A stretch of 64,000 nucleotides of DNA, from NCBI RefSeq assembly GCF_042683045.1, contig NZ_JBHUIT010000001.1, positions 1 to 64,000 on the forward strand, given 5' to 3'. Below, piece after piece: positions 6,631-13,942 of the stretch (the first letter of the stretch is position 1; the number at the start of each line of letters is the position of its first letter). The notes beneath the pieces were generated by a model, which worked only from the letters and a program-made list of their open reading frames with translations, searched no databases and had not been told where the DNA came from. A program made the translations under genes and the position numbers. The stretch comes from Luteolibacter algae. Its GTDB lineage: Bacteria > Verrucomicrobiota > Verrucomicrobiia > Verrucomicrobiales > Akkermansiaceae.

Positions 6631-9203
6631 TTTTTACACTCAAAGATTATCAGAATGAAGCCGTCTTCGACGTGCTAGCTAACTTACGCGACGCAAAGGA
6701 AGACTGGAAAGGGCCTCGCAACCGAAAAACCGCCTTCTCGCTCACAGCCGCCACGGGCGCGGGCAAAACGGTGATGGCCGCTGCGGTTTTTGAGGCATTA
6801 TTTCATGGTGACGATGGTTTCAATTTCGACCGCGATCCCGGAGCCGTGGTGATTTGGTTCAGTGACGATCCATCACTAAACGAGCAAACCCGTTTTCGCC
6901 TGATGGAATCCTCTGACCGCTTGCGGCATACGGATTTAGTGGTCGTCGAAAACACGTTCAACCGTGCAAAATTTGAACCCGGAAAAATCTATTTCCTGAA
7001 CACTCAGAAACTCGGGAAGAAGAGCCTTCTGGTGCGCGGGTTCGATGGGGACGAGGAACACGGCACGTTTCCCACCATGCGACCCGATCTACGGAGCCAC
7101 ACGATTTGGGATACGATCCGCAATACCATTGAAGACCCGGCACTGTCGCTGTATCTCGTATTGGACGAGGCGCACCGTGGCATGGGCAAATCCACTGGAA
7201 GCGGAGAAAGGTCCACCATCGTCAAACGCCTCATCAATGGAGAAAATGGCGTTCCGGGAATTCCCGTCGTGTGGGGAATTTCCGCTACGGTGGAGCGTTT
7301 CAACAAGGCAATGGAGGTGGCCACAGGTCGCACGACCCTGCCCCCGGTAACCGTTGATGCAACGAGGGTGCAGGAGTCAGGATTGCTCAAAGATACCATC
7401 GTTCTCGATATTCCCGATGAGGCGACGGGAGATTTTGATACGGTTCTGATGCGCCGGGCCACCGACAAGCTCAAGGAGGCATCCGAGGAATGGGCAGCCT
7501 ATGCCAAGCAGCAGGAAAGTGATGAATTCGTGACCCCCTTGATGGTGCTGCAAGTGCCCAACACGCCCAACTCTCGGGATATTGGCCGGGCCTTGGAGGT
7601 TATTTTCCAATACTGGCCTGACGTGACTGAAAACAACGTGGCACACGTTTTCGGGGAACACACCACGCAAACTTTCGGGAGCTATTCGGTTCCCTACATC
7701 CCTCCACAGCGAGTGCAGGACGACACTTGGGTGCGTGTCTTGATTGCCAAGGACGCGATCAGCACCGGATGGGACTGCCCCCGAGCCGAGGTGATGATCT
7801 CTTTCCGTCCGGCAAGCGATCAGACCTACATCGCGCAATTGCTTGGGCGCATGGTGCGAACCCCGTTGGCCCGGCGCATCCCCGGCAACGACCGTCTCAA
7901 CTCCGTGGATTGCTTGTTGCCGAAGTTCGACAAGGAGACCGTGGAGGCGGTTGTCAGAGCGTTGCGTGAGGGTGGAGCTGAAAACCCGCCGACCGGACGC
8001 ATTCTCATCAATCCGAAGGAAATGAAACCCAATCCGGCTGTGCCGGAAGAGGTTTGGGAGAAGTTCGTTTCCCTTCCATCGCAGACGCGACCACAACGCG
8101 GTGCAAAGCCCGCGATCCGTCTCACGTCGCTTGCCCACGAATTGGCATCCGACGGACTACTCGCGGGCGCAGGTGGCAAGGCCCATGGTGCGATGCACAA
8201 GGTATTGGATCAGTTCATTGATGACCGAGCCGAGGCGTTCGAGGAGAAGCGGAAGTCTGTCATGACAGTCGAGGGCCGCACGATCATTGCGGACATGCGG
8301 AAGGGCGAGACGAGCGACGGAACATTCACGGCTGAAGCTGATGATGCGGTGATTGGCGATGCGTATCGCCGCACGGCACGGATTATTAGCCCGGACATCG
8401 CTCGGACTTACACGATGGAACGGGCAAAGCGTCATCCAGAGGCGGAAGACGACATGGAGCAGGCTTTGATGGAAGCGCGTGAAGACGTGGCGGCTCTCCA
8501 CTTGATGGAGAACCTTCAGGTTCTTTTCGATGCGGAGGCCAAGAAACTGGCCGATCAGTGGTTTCGCGATTTTGGCGACGCCATCAAGAAGCTGCCGCAC
8601 GACCGACAGGATGCCTATCGCCAGATCGTGGCACTGAGCACCGATCCACAGGACGTGGACCTAGCGCGTCCCATGTCACGCTTCGAGCCTACGAAGGCGC
8701 GTGAGGCAAACGGTGCCGAAGTGGATATTCCCACCTACACCCAGCATTTGCTTTGCGACGATCAGGATTTGTATCCCGCTGAGCTGGGGACTTGGGAGAA
8801 GGCGGTTTTGAAGGCCGAGCAGCAAAGGGACGGCTTCAGATTCTGGTATCGGAATCCTGACCGTCCCAGTCAGGACTCTTTGGGCGTCGCCTACACGAGT
8901 GATGACGACACAAAGATTGTCCGCCCGGATTTCATTTTCATTGCCGAGGAAGACGGGAAGATCGTTGCCGACATCGTAGATCCGCATGGTTTTCATTTGG
9001 CCGATGCACTGCCGAAATTGCAGGGCCTCGCCCAATACGCCGAAAATCATGCTGGAGTTTATCGGCGCATCGAGGCCGTTGCAGAAACGGGCGGTAAATT
9101 GCGCGTGCTCGACTTGACCAAGGCAGACGTTCGCCAAGCGATCATGGAGGCCAAGGGAGCGGAACCGCTCTACAATGGCCTGAAGGCGGGTGACTTTGCG
9201 TAG
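6627..9203 (+). CDS. res: Type III restriction enzyme, Res subunit (DEAD/DEAH translocase)
   Basis: An 858-residue superfamily 2 motor: Walker A AATGAGKTVMAA at about residues 46-57, DEAH box LVLDEAHRGMG near 182, GISATVERF near 218, and a late helicase motif QLLGRMVRTPL near 410. Res pairs with Mod, uses ATP to move along DNA, and cuts near unmethylated sites. The C-terminal part has RPDFIFI (about residue 767) and VADIVDPHG where a PD-(D/E)xK nuclease is expected, but I do not see the usual E-x-K; the position reads IVD-P-H. Either this subfamily uses a variant site or the nuclease is altered. Start overlaps mod by four bases, so translation is coupled. Confidence 0.92.
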   Translation: MIFTLKDYQNEAVFDVLANLRDAKEDWKGPRNRKTAFSLTAATGAGKTVMAAAVFEALFHGDDGFNFDRDPGAVVIWFSDDPSLNEQTRFRLMESSDRLRHTDLVVVENTFNRAKFEPGKIYFLNTQKLGKKSLLVRGFDGDEEHGTFPTMRPDLRSHTIWDTIRNTIEDPALSLYLVLDEAHRGMGKSTGSGERSTIVKRLINGENGVPGIPVVWGISATVERFNKAMEVATGRTTLPPVTVDATRVQESGLLKDTIVLDIPDEATGDFDTVLMRRATDKLKEASEEWAAYAKQQESDEFVTPLMVLQVPNTPNSRDIGRALEVIFQYWPDVTENNVAHVFGEHTTQTFGSYSVPYIPPQRVQDDTWVRVLIAKDAISTGWDCPRAEVMISFRPASDQTYIAQLLGRMVRTPLARRIPGNDRLNSVDCLLPKFDKETVEAVVRALREGGAENPPTGRILINPKEMKPNPAVPEEVWEKFVSLPSQTRPQRGAKPAIRLTSLAHELASDGLLAGAGGKAHGAMHKVLDQFIDDRAEAFEEKRKSVMTVEGRTIIADMRKGETSDGTFTAEADDAVIGDAYRRTARIISPDIARTYTMERAKRHPEAEDDMEQALMEAREDVAALHLMENLQVLFDAEAKKLADQWFRDFGDAIKKLPHDRQDAYRQIVALSTDPQDVDLARPMSRFEPTKAREANGAEVDIPTYTQHLLCDDQDLYPAELGTWEKAVLKAEQQRDGFRFWYRNPDRPSQDSLGVAYTSDDDTKIVRPDFIFIAEEDGKIVADIVDPHGFHLADALPKLQGLAQYAENHAGVYRRIEAVAETGGKLRVLDLTKADVRQAIMEAKGAEPLYNGLKAGDFA

Positions 9204-9343
9204 CCTATGCTGCACTGCGGAACATGAACCGCAGGCTGAAATCTCATGTTGAGAACCAACATGGCGACGAGCCACCAAAAGAGGAATTCGGATTCCTTTT
9301 TGCGTTCCGCTTCACGGTTGAATTTGTGCTGTAGCTTGGTCAT
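9170..9343 (-). CDS. Small putative membrane protein with strong ribosome site
   Basis: A 57-residue frame on the minus strand starts at ATG 9343 with a perfect AGGAGG five bases upstream (9349-9354). It reads MTKLQHKFNREAERKKESEF, then a hydrophobic FLFWWLVAMLVLNM, then a short tail. The charged front and single hydrophobic segment suggest a small single-pass membrane protein. Its 3' end overlaps the last 34 bases of res on the other strand. I recognise no family. The ribosome site is the main reason to believe it; length and lack of known relatives keep confidence modest. Confidence 0.4.
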   Translation of the reverse strand: MTKLQHKFNREAERKKESEFLFWWLVAMLVLNMRFQPAVHVPQCSIGYAKSPAFRPL

Positions 9344-9618
9344 GGCATCCTCCTGAAATCATGGGGTTGTTTGTTGCGTTTGACGCATTCGACCGATTCC
9401 AAGGCCGGGGAAGTTTGGAACCCATTTCGGGGCTTAACATCGAGGTGCAGGGTTGATCCCTTTCCTCTTGATCGGGTTGGAAAAAATCGGATTGCGTGAC
9501 GCATGGAGACCCACTGGAGGGCGGAGGTATTGTCTGTCAGCGTTGCTCACAGATGACCGTCTTGCGGGGTGTCACTGGATGAAACGATACGGAGCGTGTC
9601 GGTATCCGGTGGCGAGGA

Positions 9619-9865
9619 CTGGTTTATCAGCTCAGAGGGAGGCGATTCTCTGAGAACCAGAGGGAGCGGGCGTTAACCATTTGTGAATCCCATTCAGGTA
9701 GAATGGACAAAGTGGCAAGCCTCCCGGATGGGCGGATAGCGAGATGCGTTTATGTAAACAAAAACTGTCTCGGCAAGGGGGTGATAACCTCCCCCGCTGC
9801 ATCCCCACGGTCAACCGCAAGGCGGCACATCGAGTGCCTTGTGCGGTGCACCAATTTGCAATTGG
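9619..9865. other. Structured oriT-like region upstream of mobC
   Basis: This gene-free stretch before mobC holds several inverted repeats: a long hairpin with arms CTGGTT/AACCAG (9619-9624, 9655-9660) enclosing CTCAGAG/CTCTGAG (9631-9637, 9648-9654); CCATTC-AGGTA-GAATGG (9690-9706); a G-run/C-run hairpin around GGT-GATA-ACC (9777-9795); and CCAATT-TGC-AATTGG (9851-9865), 29 bases before the mobC start. Transfer origins usually lie next to mobC/relaxase genes and have this kind of structure. I cannot point to a nick site. The adjoining 9,355-9,618 shows nothing I can support. Confidence 0.5.
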
Positions 9866-9894
9866 CGAGGCTGATTTTTTGAAAGGAACTCGCA

Positions 9895-10239
9895 ATGGCT
9901 CGACCCACAAAAAATGCAGACCGACGGCTCAGCCGTCATGTTGTATTCCACCTCACGGAGGAGGAATACAAGAGCCTGCACGACAAGGCCGCACTGGCTG
10001 GCTTGTCGACGAACGAGCTTGCCCGTCGTCGGACAACCCGTGGAAAGCGGAAGCTCGTGGTGGAGACCACGAAGCGCGTAGATCCCGCTTTCCTGAAACG
10101 CATCGACCGGATCGGCCAGAACCTCAACCAGCTCGTCAAGAACGCCCACACCTTTGGGCGGCTCTCTCCGCAGGTCGATGCGCTTGCTACCACCATTGAC
10201 GAAATCATCCATGAAGCCCTTCACGAAAACCCAGAATGA
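9895..10239 (+). CDS. mobC: Plasmid mobilization relaxosome protein MobC
   Basis: The 114-residue protein has a basic ribbon-helix-helix start (MARPTKNADRRLSRHVVFHLTEEEYKSLHDKAALAGLSTNELARR) and the MobC hallmark IGQNLNQLVKNAHTFG near residues 71-86. MobC helps open DNA at oriT and loads the relaxase. It is preceded by an inverted-repeat-rich region and its stop codon overlaps the relaxase start by four bases (ATGA), so the two are translated together. The small palindrome 29 bases upstream could be its own operator. Confidence 0.9.
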   Translation: MARPTKNADRRLSRHVVFHLTEEEYKSLHDKAALAGLSTNELARRRTTRGKRKLVVETTKRVDPAFLKRIDRIGQNLNQLVKNAHTFGRLSPQVDALATTIDEIIHEALHENPE

Positions 10240-11552
10240 TCCCGAAAATCACCAAAGGCGGCAGCAGCTTCAAGAGTGCGCTCCAGTATTACCTCCACGA
10301 CAAGCAGGAGGATACGAAGGAGCGTGTCTCTTGGGCGCGGACCGAGAACATGCGCACCGAGGACCCTTACAAGGCGTGGCGCGTGATGGCATACACGGCC
10401 AAAGAGCAGGATCGCCTGAAGGAGGCCTCGGGGCAGTCTCGTGCCGGACGAAAACTGGAGAAGCCCGTTTTCGCCTATTCGCTTGCGTGGCATCCCGAGC
10501 AGTCGCCTGATGCAGAGCACATGCTGGAAACTGCCCGTGAGTCGCTCGAAATGATGGGACTCAGTGAGAACGAGTGTGTGATCGTGGCACACCAGGACGA
10601 ACCCCAAAAACATGTCCACGTTATTGTGAACCGCGTGCATCCCATCACCGGGCTGGCCGGGGACATCCGCAACTCAAAGCGCAAATTCTCCGACTTCGCC
10701 CGCGAGTATGAAAAGCGGCATGGCAAAATCTACTGCGAACGCAGAGAGGAAAATGCCCAGAAGCGCGAGAAGGGAGAAAAGACCCATTACGGCGATCCGG
10801 TGATCGTGGAGGCATGGCACTCCAGCCGGAATGGGGCGGAATTCATGGCCGCCTTGGAGAAGGAAGGCTATGCGCTCGCGAAAGGCCGCAAGCGTCCCGT
10901 GGTGGTGGATGCACACGGCAAAGCGCACAATCCCACCCGTCATCTCGACGGCGTGAAGGCGAAGCAATTCCGCGAAAAGCTGAGTGACCTTGATTTGGAG
11001 AAACTTCCCACCGTTGAGGAAGTGACCAAGGCGACTCAGGAGATCGACTTCGAGAAAAAGCAACGGCTCGAAGCCTTCGAGATCCTCGCGGCCCGTCAGC
11101 TCGAAGCGACGCTAGCGAAGCACCGCAACGAGCAAAGCGAGTTGAAGCTGAAACACCGCTATACCTCAGAGGCCGACAAGAAGGAGCTGGTGAAGCCCTA
11201 CCAGCTCAGGGAGCAGAAACGAGCCATTCTCGAACAGGCCGACGTGGTGAAGGACACCAACTGGTGGAAACGCCTGATTGGCACGACCCGCAAGGAGCAA
11301 TTGAAGCTCAATGGAATGATCCTCAATTTCCGCAGTTCACGCGACCGCTACAAGGAGCAGCTTAGGTCGAGAGTGAAGCAGCGTGTCGAAGAGCGCAGAC
11401 GTTTGCAAAAGCGTCAGGAAGACGAGCGCACCCGTCTTCTCGAAAGAATTGCACACGAGCGGAAATCCGAGCGGTATTCCATCCGCCTGCAAGAGCCGGA
11501 GCGCGTGCGGACACAGCAACGCCCCCGCGACGGCTATGGGATGGAGCGATAG
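10236..11552 (+). CDS. Relaxase/mobilization nuclease (VirD2/MobA-like)
   Basis: Relaxases nick one strand at oriT and stay linked to its 5' end during conjugative transfer. The N-terminal ~200 residues form the nuclease domain, with the metal-binding motif AHQDEPQKHVHVIVNRVHPITG (HxDx4HxHx3N) near residues 118-139, and candidate catalytic tyrosines in SALQYYLHDK near residue 18. The C-terminal half is highly charged and probably coiled coil (arginine- and glutamate-rich, ending ERVRTQQRPRDGYGMER). No coupling protein or type IV secretion genes are visible, so the element is mobilizable by a helper instead of self-transmissible, as far as this window shows. Length 438 residues is usual. Confidence 0.92.
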   Translation: MIPKITKGGSSFKSALQYYLHDKQEDTKERVSWARTENMRTEDPYKAWRVMAYTAKEQDRLKEASGQSRAGRKLEKPVFAYSLAWHPEQSPDAEHMLETARESLEMMGLSENECVIVAHQDEPQKHVHVIVNRVHPITGLAGDIRNSKRKFSDFAREYEKRHGKIYCERREENAQKREKGEKTHYGDPVIVEAWHSSRNGAEFMAALEKEGYALAKGRKRPVVVDAHGKAHNPTRHLDGVKAKQFREKLSDLDLEKLPTVEEVTKATQEIDFEKKQRLEAFEILAARQLEATLAKHRNEQSELKLKHRYTSEADKKELVKPYQLREQKRAILEQADVVKDTNWWKRLIGTTRKEQLKLNGMILNFRSSRDRYKEQLRSRVKQRVEERRRLQKRQEDERTRLLERIAHERKSERYSIRLQEPERVRTQQRPRDGYGMER

Positions 11553-11569
11553 GAGCACGAACCCGAAAT

Positions 11570-11603
11570 GAAAAAAGCCTCACGGTTTGATAACCGTGAG
11601 GCT
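11570..11603 (-). terminator. Rho-independent terminator for the sigma-factor operon
   Basis: Arms AGCCTCACGGTT (11576-11587) and AACCGTGAGGCT (11592-11603) pair perfectly over 12 bp around a TGAT loop. On the minus strand the hairpin is followed by six T residues (11570-11575), so it terminates the minus-strand genes ending at 11628. On the plus strand there is no T-run, though the hairpin may still slow transcription leaving the relaxase gene. Confidence 0.9.
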
Positions 11604-11627
11604 GAAATAGGTGCTCAAGTAGGCGTG

Positions 11628-11867
11628 TTATTTCTTGGCCGATTCCTCAGATTCCGCCGTTTCATCGGCAGTGAATTTCGCTGAGTTCTTGATTTCTTCC
11701 AAGATTTGCTTGGAGAGTGCGAGGCCAATTCCTTCGCTGGGTTTGGCTTTCGATGATGCTCCGATAGAGAAAATCTCCTCAGAAGAAACGGGCTCCTTGC
11801 CGTAATTGGCGATCAGCTCATCGACGTCTTTTTCCTCGAAGCGAGGCTTGTTTGATTCTGGTTTCAT
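11628..11867 (-). CDS. Small acidic protein downstream of the sigma factor
   Basis: A 79-residue protein, MKPESNKPRFEEKDVDELIANYGKEPVSSEEIFSIGASSK and onward, ends in an acidic low-complexity tail (ADETAESEESAKK). It has no transmembrane segment or zinc motif, so it does not look like a usual anti-sigma factor. It starts 22 bases after the sigma gene stop and ends before a strong terminator, so the two form an operon. The ATG at 11867 is preferred to an upstream in-frame ATG at 11969, which would overlap the sigma gene. I do not recognise the family. Confidence 0.6.
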   Translation of the reverse strand: MKPESNKPRFEEKDVDELIANYGKEPVSSEEIFSIGASSKAKPSEGIGLALSKQILEEIKNSAKFTADETAESEESAKK

Positions 11868-11889
11868 AATTTCTAAATGTGCTAGGGTT

Positions 11890-12444
11890 TTAACTTTCTG
11901 AATTGAGGTAATTGGCAACACGTTTCCTTGCCTCTGATGCCCATTCATGGGCGGTCGAACTGGAGACATTCAAACGCTCTCCAACTTCTTCAAAAGTGAA
12001 GCCGTAACGGGCATGAAGCCAAAGGGCTTCTTTCTTTTCTTCTTCGATGTCGGAAATTGGGTGCTCTGACCAGAATTTGGCGCGTGCTTCCTGTTCGTTA
12101 TCAAAATGGCTTAGTTGGAATGCGAGAGAAACCTGTTTGTTTTCCAGTCCCTCAGGAATTTCGGTTTCTTTCTTCCGGTCTCGTGAACGGATCGAGTCAT
12201 AAAAAAGGCTTCTGGCTTTGGTTTTAAGCCAGCCAATCCGAACGATTTTCTCAGGCTTGCCCCTGCGCAAGGCATACCACCATAGCTGCTGAAAAATGTC
12301 GTCAGCATCGTATTTGTTGCCAGTGTGCCCAATGAGGTAGCGCATCAACTCTTCGCGATGCTCTTGAATGGCTTCGAGAACAGCTTTTTCTCGCCGTTCT
12401 TGGCGAGCTTCGGCTGTCTCGTGTTGAGTTTCTTGTATTTCCAT
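11890..12444 (-). CDS. ECF-type RNA polymerase sigma factor
   Basis: The 184-residue protein has a region 2 with DADDIFQQLWWYALRRGKPEKI and WLKTKARSLFYDSIRSRDRKKE near residues 46-85, and a region 4 helix-turn-helix, WLHARYGFTFEEVGERLNVSSSTAHEWASEARKRVANYL, at the C-terminus. That is the two-domain layout of ECF sigma factors. Region 4 reads SSSTAHEW where many have xSxxTVKSRL, so the recognition helix is divergent. It sits on the mobile island, transcribed toward the mob genes and away from ardA. It may switch on island genes; no matching promoter pair was identified. Confidence 0.85.
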   Translation of the reverse strand: MEIQETQHETAEARQERREKAVLEAIQEHREELMRYLIGHTGNKYDADDIFQQLWWYALRRGKPEKIVRIGWLKTKARSLFYDSIRSRDRKKETEIPEGLENKQVSLAFQLSHFDNEQEARAKFWSEHPISDIEEEKKEALWLHARYGFTFEEVGERLNVSSSTAHEWASEARKRVANYLNSES

Positions 12445-13032
12445 AGGCTATAAAATGTTGAGTGAGATCCGGTAGTTTTTCCGTGTTCACATGAGGGAAT
12501 ACGCCGCAAAGAAAATCCTATCCGGCGAATTCTGACTTTTTTAGTTTTTCTTCAAGCGGGGGAAAGCCTTCCCCTCGGACTTACTGCGTGCAGTCCTACC
12601 CCATCACCTGAAAGGCTCCGCCTCTCAAACTCTCCGAAGTGGCGGCAGGAGCCGCAGGGTTTCATAAACGGACTGGCTTGGTTGCTCCGCACCGCGTGGA
12701 CACCAAAAGCCCGCCGTTCGCTCATGCTTCGCGTGCCGGACGGTCTTATCGTGTCTCACTGCCACCAGTGGAAATTTCCGTTCTGATGTCCGTTGGCGAT
12801 GCCAATCGACGAACGATTTCTGCCAGACGACGAACCGATCTGGCTAAGGGCTGGCTGCCCTCGCGACCGTAAAGGGCATCCAAACATTGTCCTCGTCACG
12901 GTGTTCCTGCGGGACCGTTCGGACCCTCCCTTGACGTTGCTACCCCGCTTCTCGGCGAAGGCCAAGGTTTCATGCGCGGGGCGATGAAGCCCGGTGGCTT
13001 ATCTAAGAAACAAAACAGAAAGGGAACCTGAC
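12445..13032. other. Gene-free divergent region between sigma factor and ardA
   Basis: Nearly 590 bases separate the divergent sigma and ardA genes. Only weak frames occur here, none with a recognisable protein or ribosome site. It must contain promoters for both directions. A small palindrome ACTGC-GT-GCAGT sits near 12,581-12,592. Its composition (runs of CCGC, GGCGG, AAGCC) resembles the leader regions found upstream of antirestriction genes on plasmids, but this is impression only. Confidence 0.3.
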
Positions 13033-13566
13033 ATGACTGATAACACTCCAAAAATTTACGTGGCTTGCCTTGCCAGCTATAACGCCGGAATCCTGCACGG
13101 TGACTGGATCGACCTCGACGGAAGCGAGACCATCGAAGACCGGATTTCAGAAATCCTCGACGCCTCACCGGAGGAGGACGCGGAAGAATGGGCGGTGCAT
13201 GACCATGAGTTTTGCGGCCATCTCTCCGAGTATGCCGGAACCGATACCCTGAATGCGATAAAAGAGGCATTCGAGAAGGTCGAAGCCGAGGGAATCGATT
13301 GGGAGGTATTCTGCGAATACTGCGCCCACCTTGGGCACGACATTGAAGCCGGACAGGTGGAAATGTTTAGCGAAGCTTACGCAGGGACAGCGGACACACT
13401 GGAACACTGGTGCATGGACTTTCTGGAGGAAACCGGGCAACTGGATTCCATCCCTGAAAATCTGCGTTTCTACTTCGATTATGCAGCATTCGCCCGTGAC
13501 ATGGAAATCAGCGACGTGTTCACGATCCAACACAACGGCGACACGCTCGTTTTCTGGAACCGCTGA
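13033..13566 (+). CDS. ardA: ArdA-type antirestriction protein
   Basis: ArdA is an acidic DNA mimic that blocks type I restriction enzymes while a plasmid enters a new host. The 177-residue protein opens with PKIYVACLASYNAGILHGDWIDLDG, the typical ArdA start, followed by EEWAVHDHEF and a very acidic body (many Glu/Asp, few Lys/Arg). Length agrees with the family (about 165-180). The ATG at 13033 is preferred to an in-frame ATG at 12994 because the conserved region begins eight residues later. Its presence supports a conjugative or mobilizable origin for the island. A terminator follows directly. Confidence 0.93.
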   Translation: MTDNTPKIYVACLASYNAGILHGDWIDLDGSETIEDRISEILDASPEEDAEEWAVHDHEFCGHLSEYAGTDTLNAIKEAFEKVEAEGIDWEVFCEYCAHLGHDIEAGQVEMFSEAYAGTADTLEHWCMDFLEETGQLDSIPENLRFYFDYAAFARDMEISDVFTIQHNGDTLVFWNR

Positions 13567-13578
13567 CCAGACCCGCGA

Positions 13579-13607
13579 GGGAGGGGCTTCGAGCCTCTCC
13601 CTTTTTT
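13579..13607 (+). terminator. Rho-independent terminator after ardA
   Basis: A GGGAGGGGCT/AGCCTCTCCC hairpin (13579-13601, one G-T pair, TCG loop) is followed by six T residues (13602-13607). It lies 13 bases after the ardA stop codon. Confidence 0.88.
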
Positions 13608-13620
13608 CGCGGAAAAATTG

Positions 13621-13735
13621 CGCCGATTTCTCACCAGATCGAAATCGGCGGGGGACAGGGAAGTAAAAGTCCGGTTCAAGAACCGGACAGAGCGAGACAG
13701 ACTTGGAAGCCAAAAACCGGACAGTAACCGGACAG
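13621..13735. repeat. Inverted and direct repeats at the island/tRNA junction
   Basis: Three elements are packed between ardA and the tRNA. CGCCGATTT (13621-13629) pairs with AAATCGGCG (13642-13650). GTCCGGTTC-AA-GAACCGGAC (13669-13688) is a near-perfect 20-bp palindrome. AACCGGACAG then recurs at 13681-13690, 13715-13724 and 13726-13735, the last two 11 bp apart. Such ordered arm-type sites next to a tRNA 3' end are what tyrosine recombinases and excisionases bind. No recombinase gene is in the window, so function is inferred from position. Confidence 0.7.
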
Positions 13736-13747
13736 TGGTGGAAATCT

Positions 13748-13823
13748 TGGTAGGGCCGGTGGGACTTGAACCCACGACCAAACGATTATGAGTCGTCTGC
13801 TCTAACCACTGAGCTACAGCCCC
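13748..13823 (-). tRNA. tRNA with CAU anticodon (tRNA-Ile2 or elongator tRNA-Met)
   Basis: On the minus strand the gene folds as a full cloverleaf: acceptor GGGGCTG/CGGCCCT, D arm TAGCTCAGTGGTTAGAGCAG, anticodon loop CTCATAA (anticodon CAU), T arm GTGGGTTCAAGTCCCAC, and an encoded CCA. The D and anticodon arms resemble bacterial tRNA-Ile2 (whose C34 becomes lysidine) more than elongator tRNA-Met, but the acceptor stem does not carry the full E. coli Ile2 pattern, so the choice stays open. Its 3' end faces the plasmid-like island, as expected for an attachment site. Confidence 0.95.
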
Positions 13824-13942
13824 TTTTGTCTCCGGTGCGGGGAGATTGGACTTTTAAAGTGGTCACTTGCAAGTGAAAGCTTGAATAAATCCTGGAGAAG
13901 GAGGTTTTGGATACTTGGGCGGGTTGGATTTCCGCAGCCGCG

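Noticed and set aside
9453..9653. A 66-codon plus-strand frame upstream of mobC
   Set aside because: No ribosome site or recognisable sequence, and it overlaps the hairpin-rich oriT-like region.
12639..12872. A 77-codon plus-strand frame between the sigma factor and ardA
   Set aside because: Arg/Ala-rich composition typical of chance frames in GC-rich DNA; no ribosome site.
1..13747. Integrase gene for the island
   Set aside because: None of the plausible frames carries tyrosine or serine recombinase motifs; it must be left of the window or lost.
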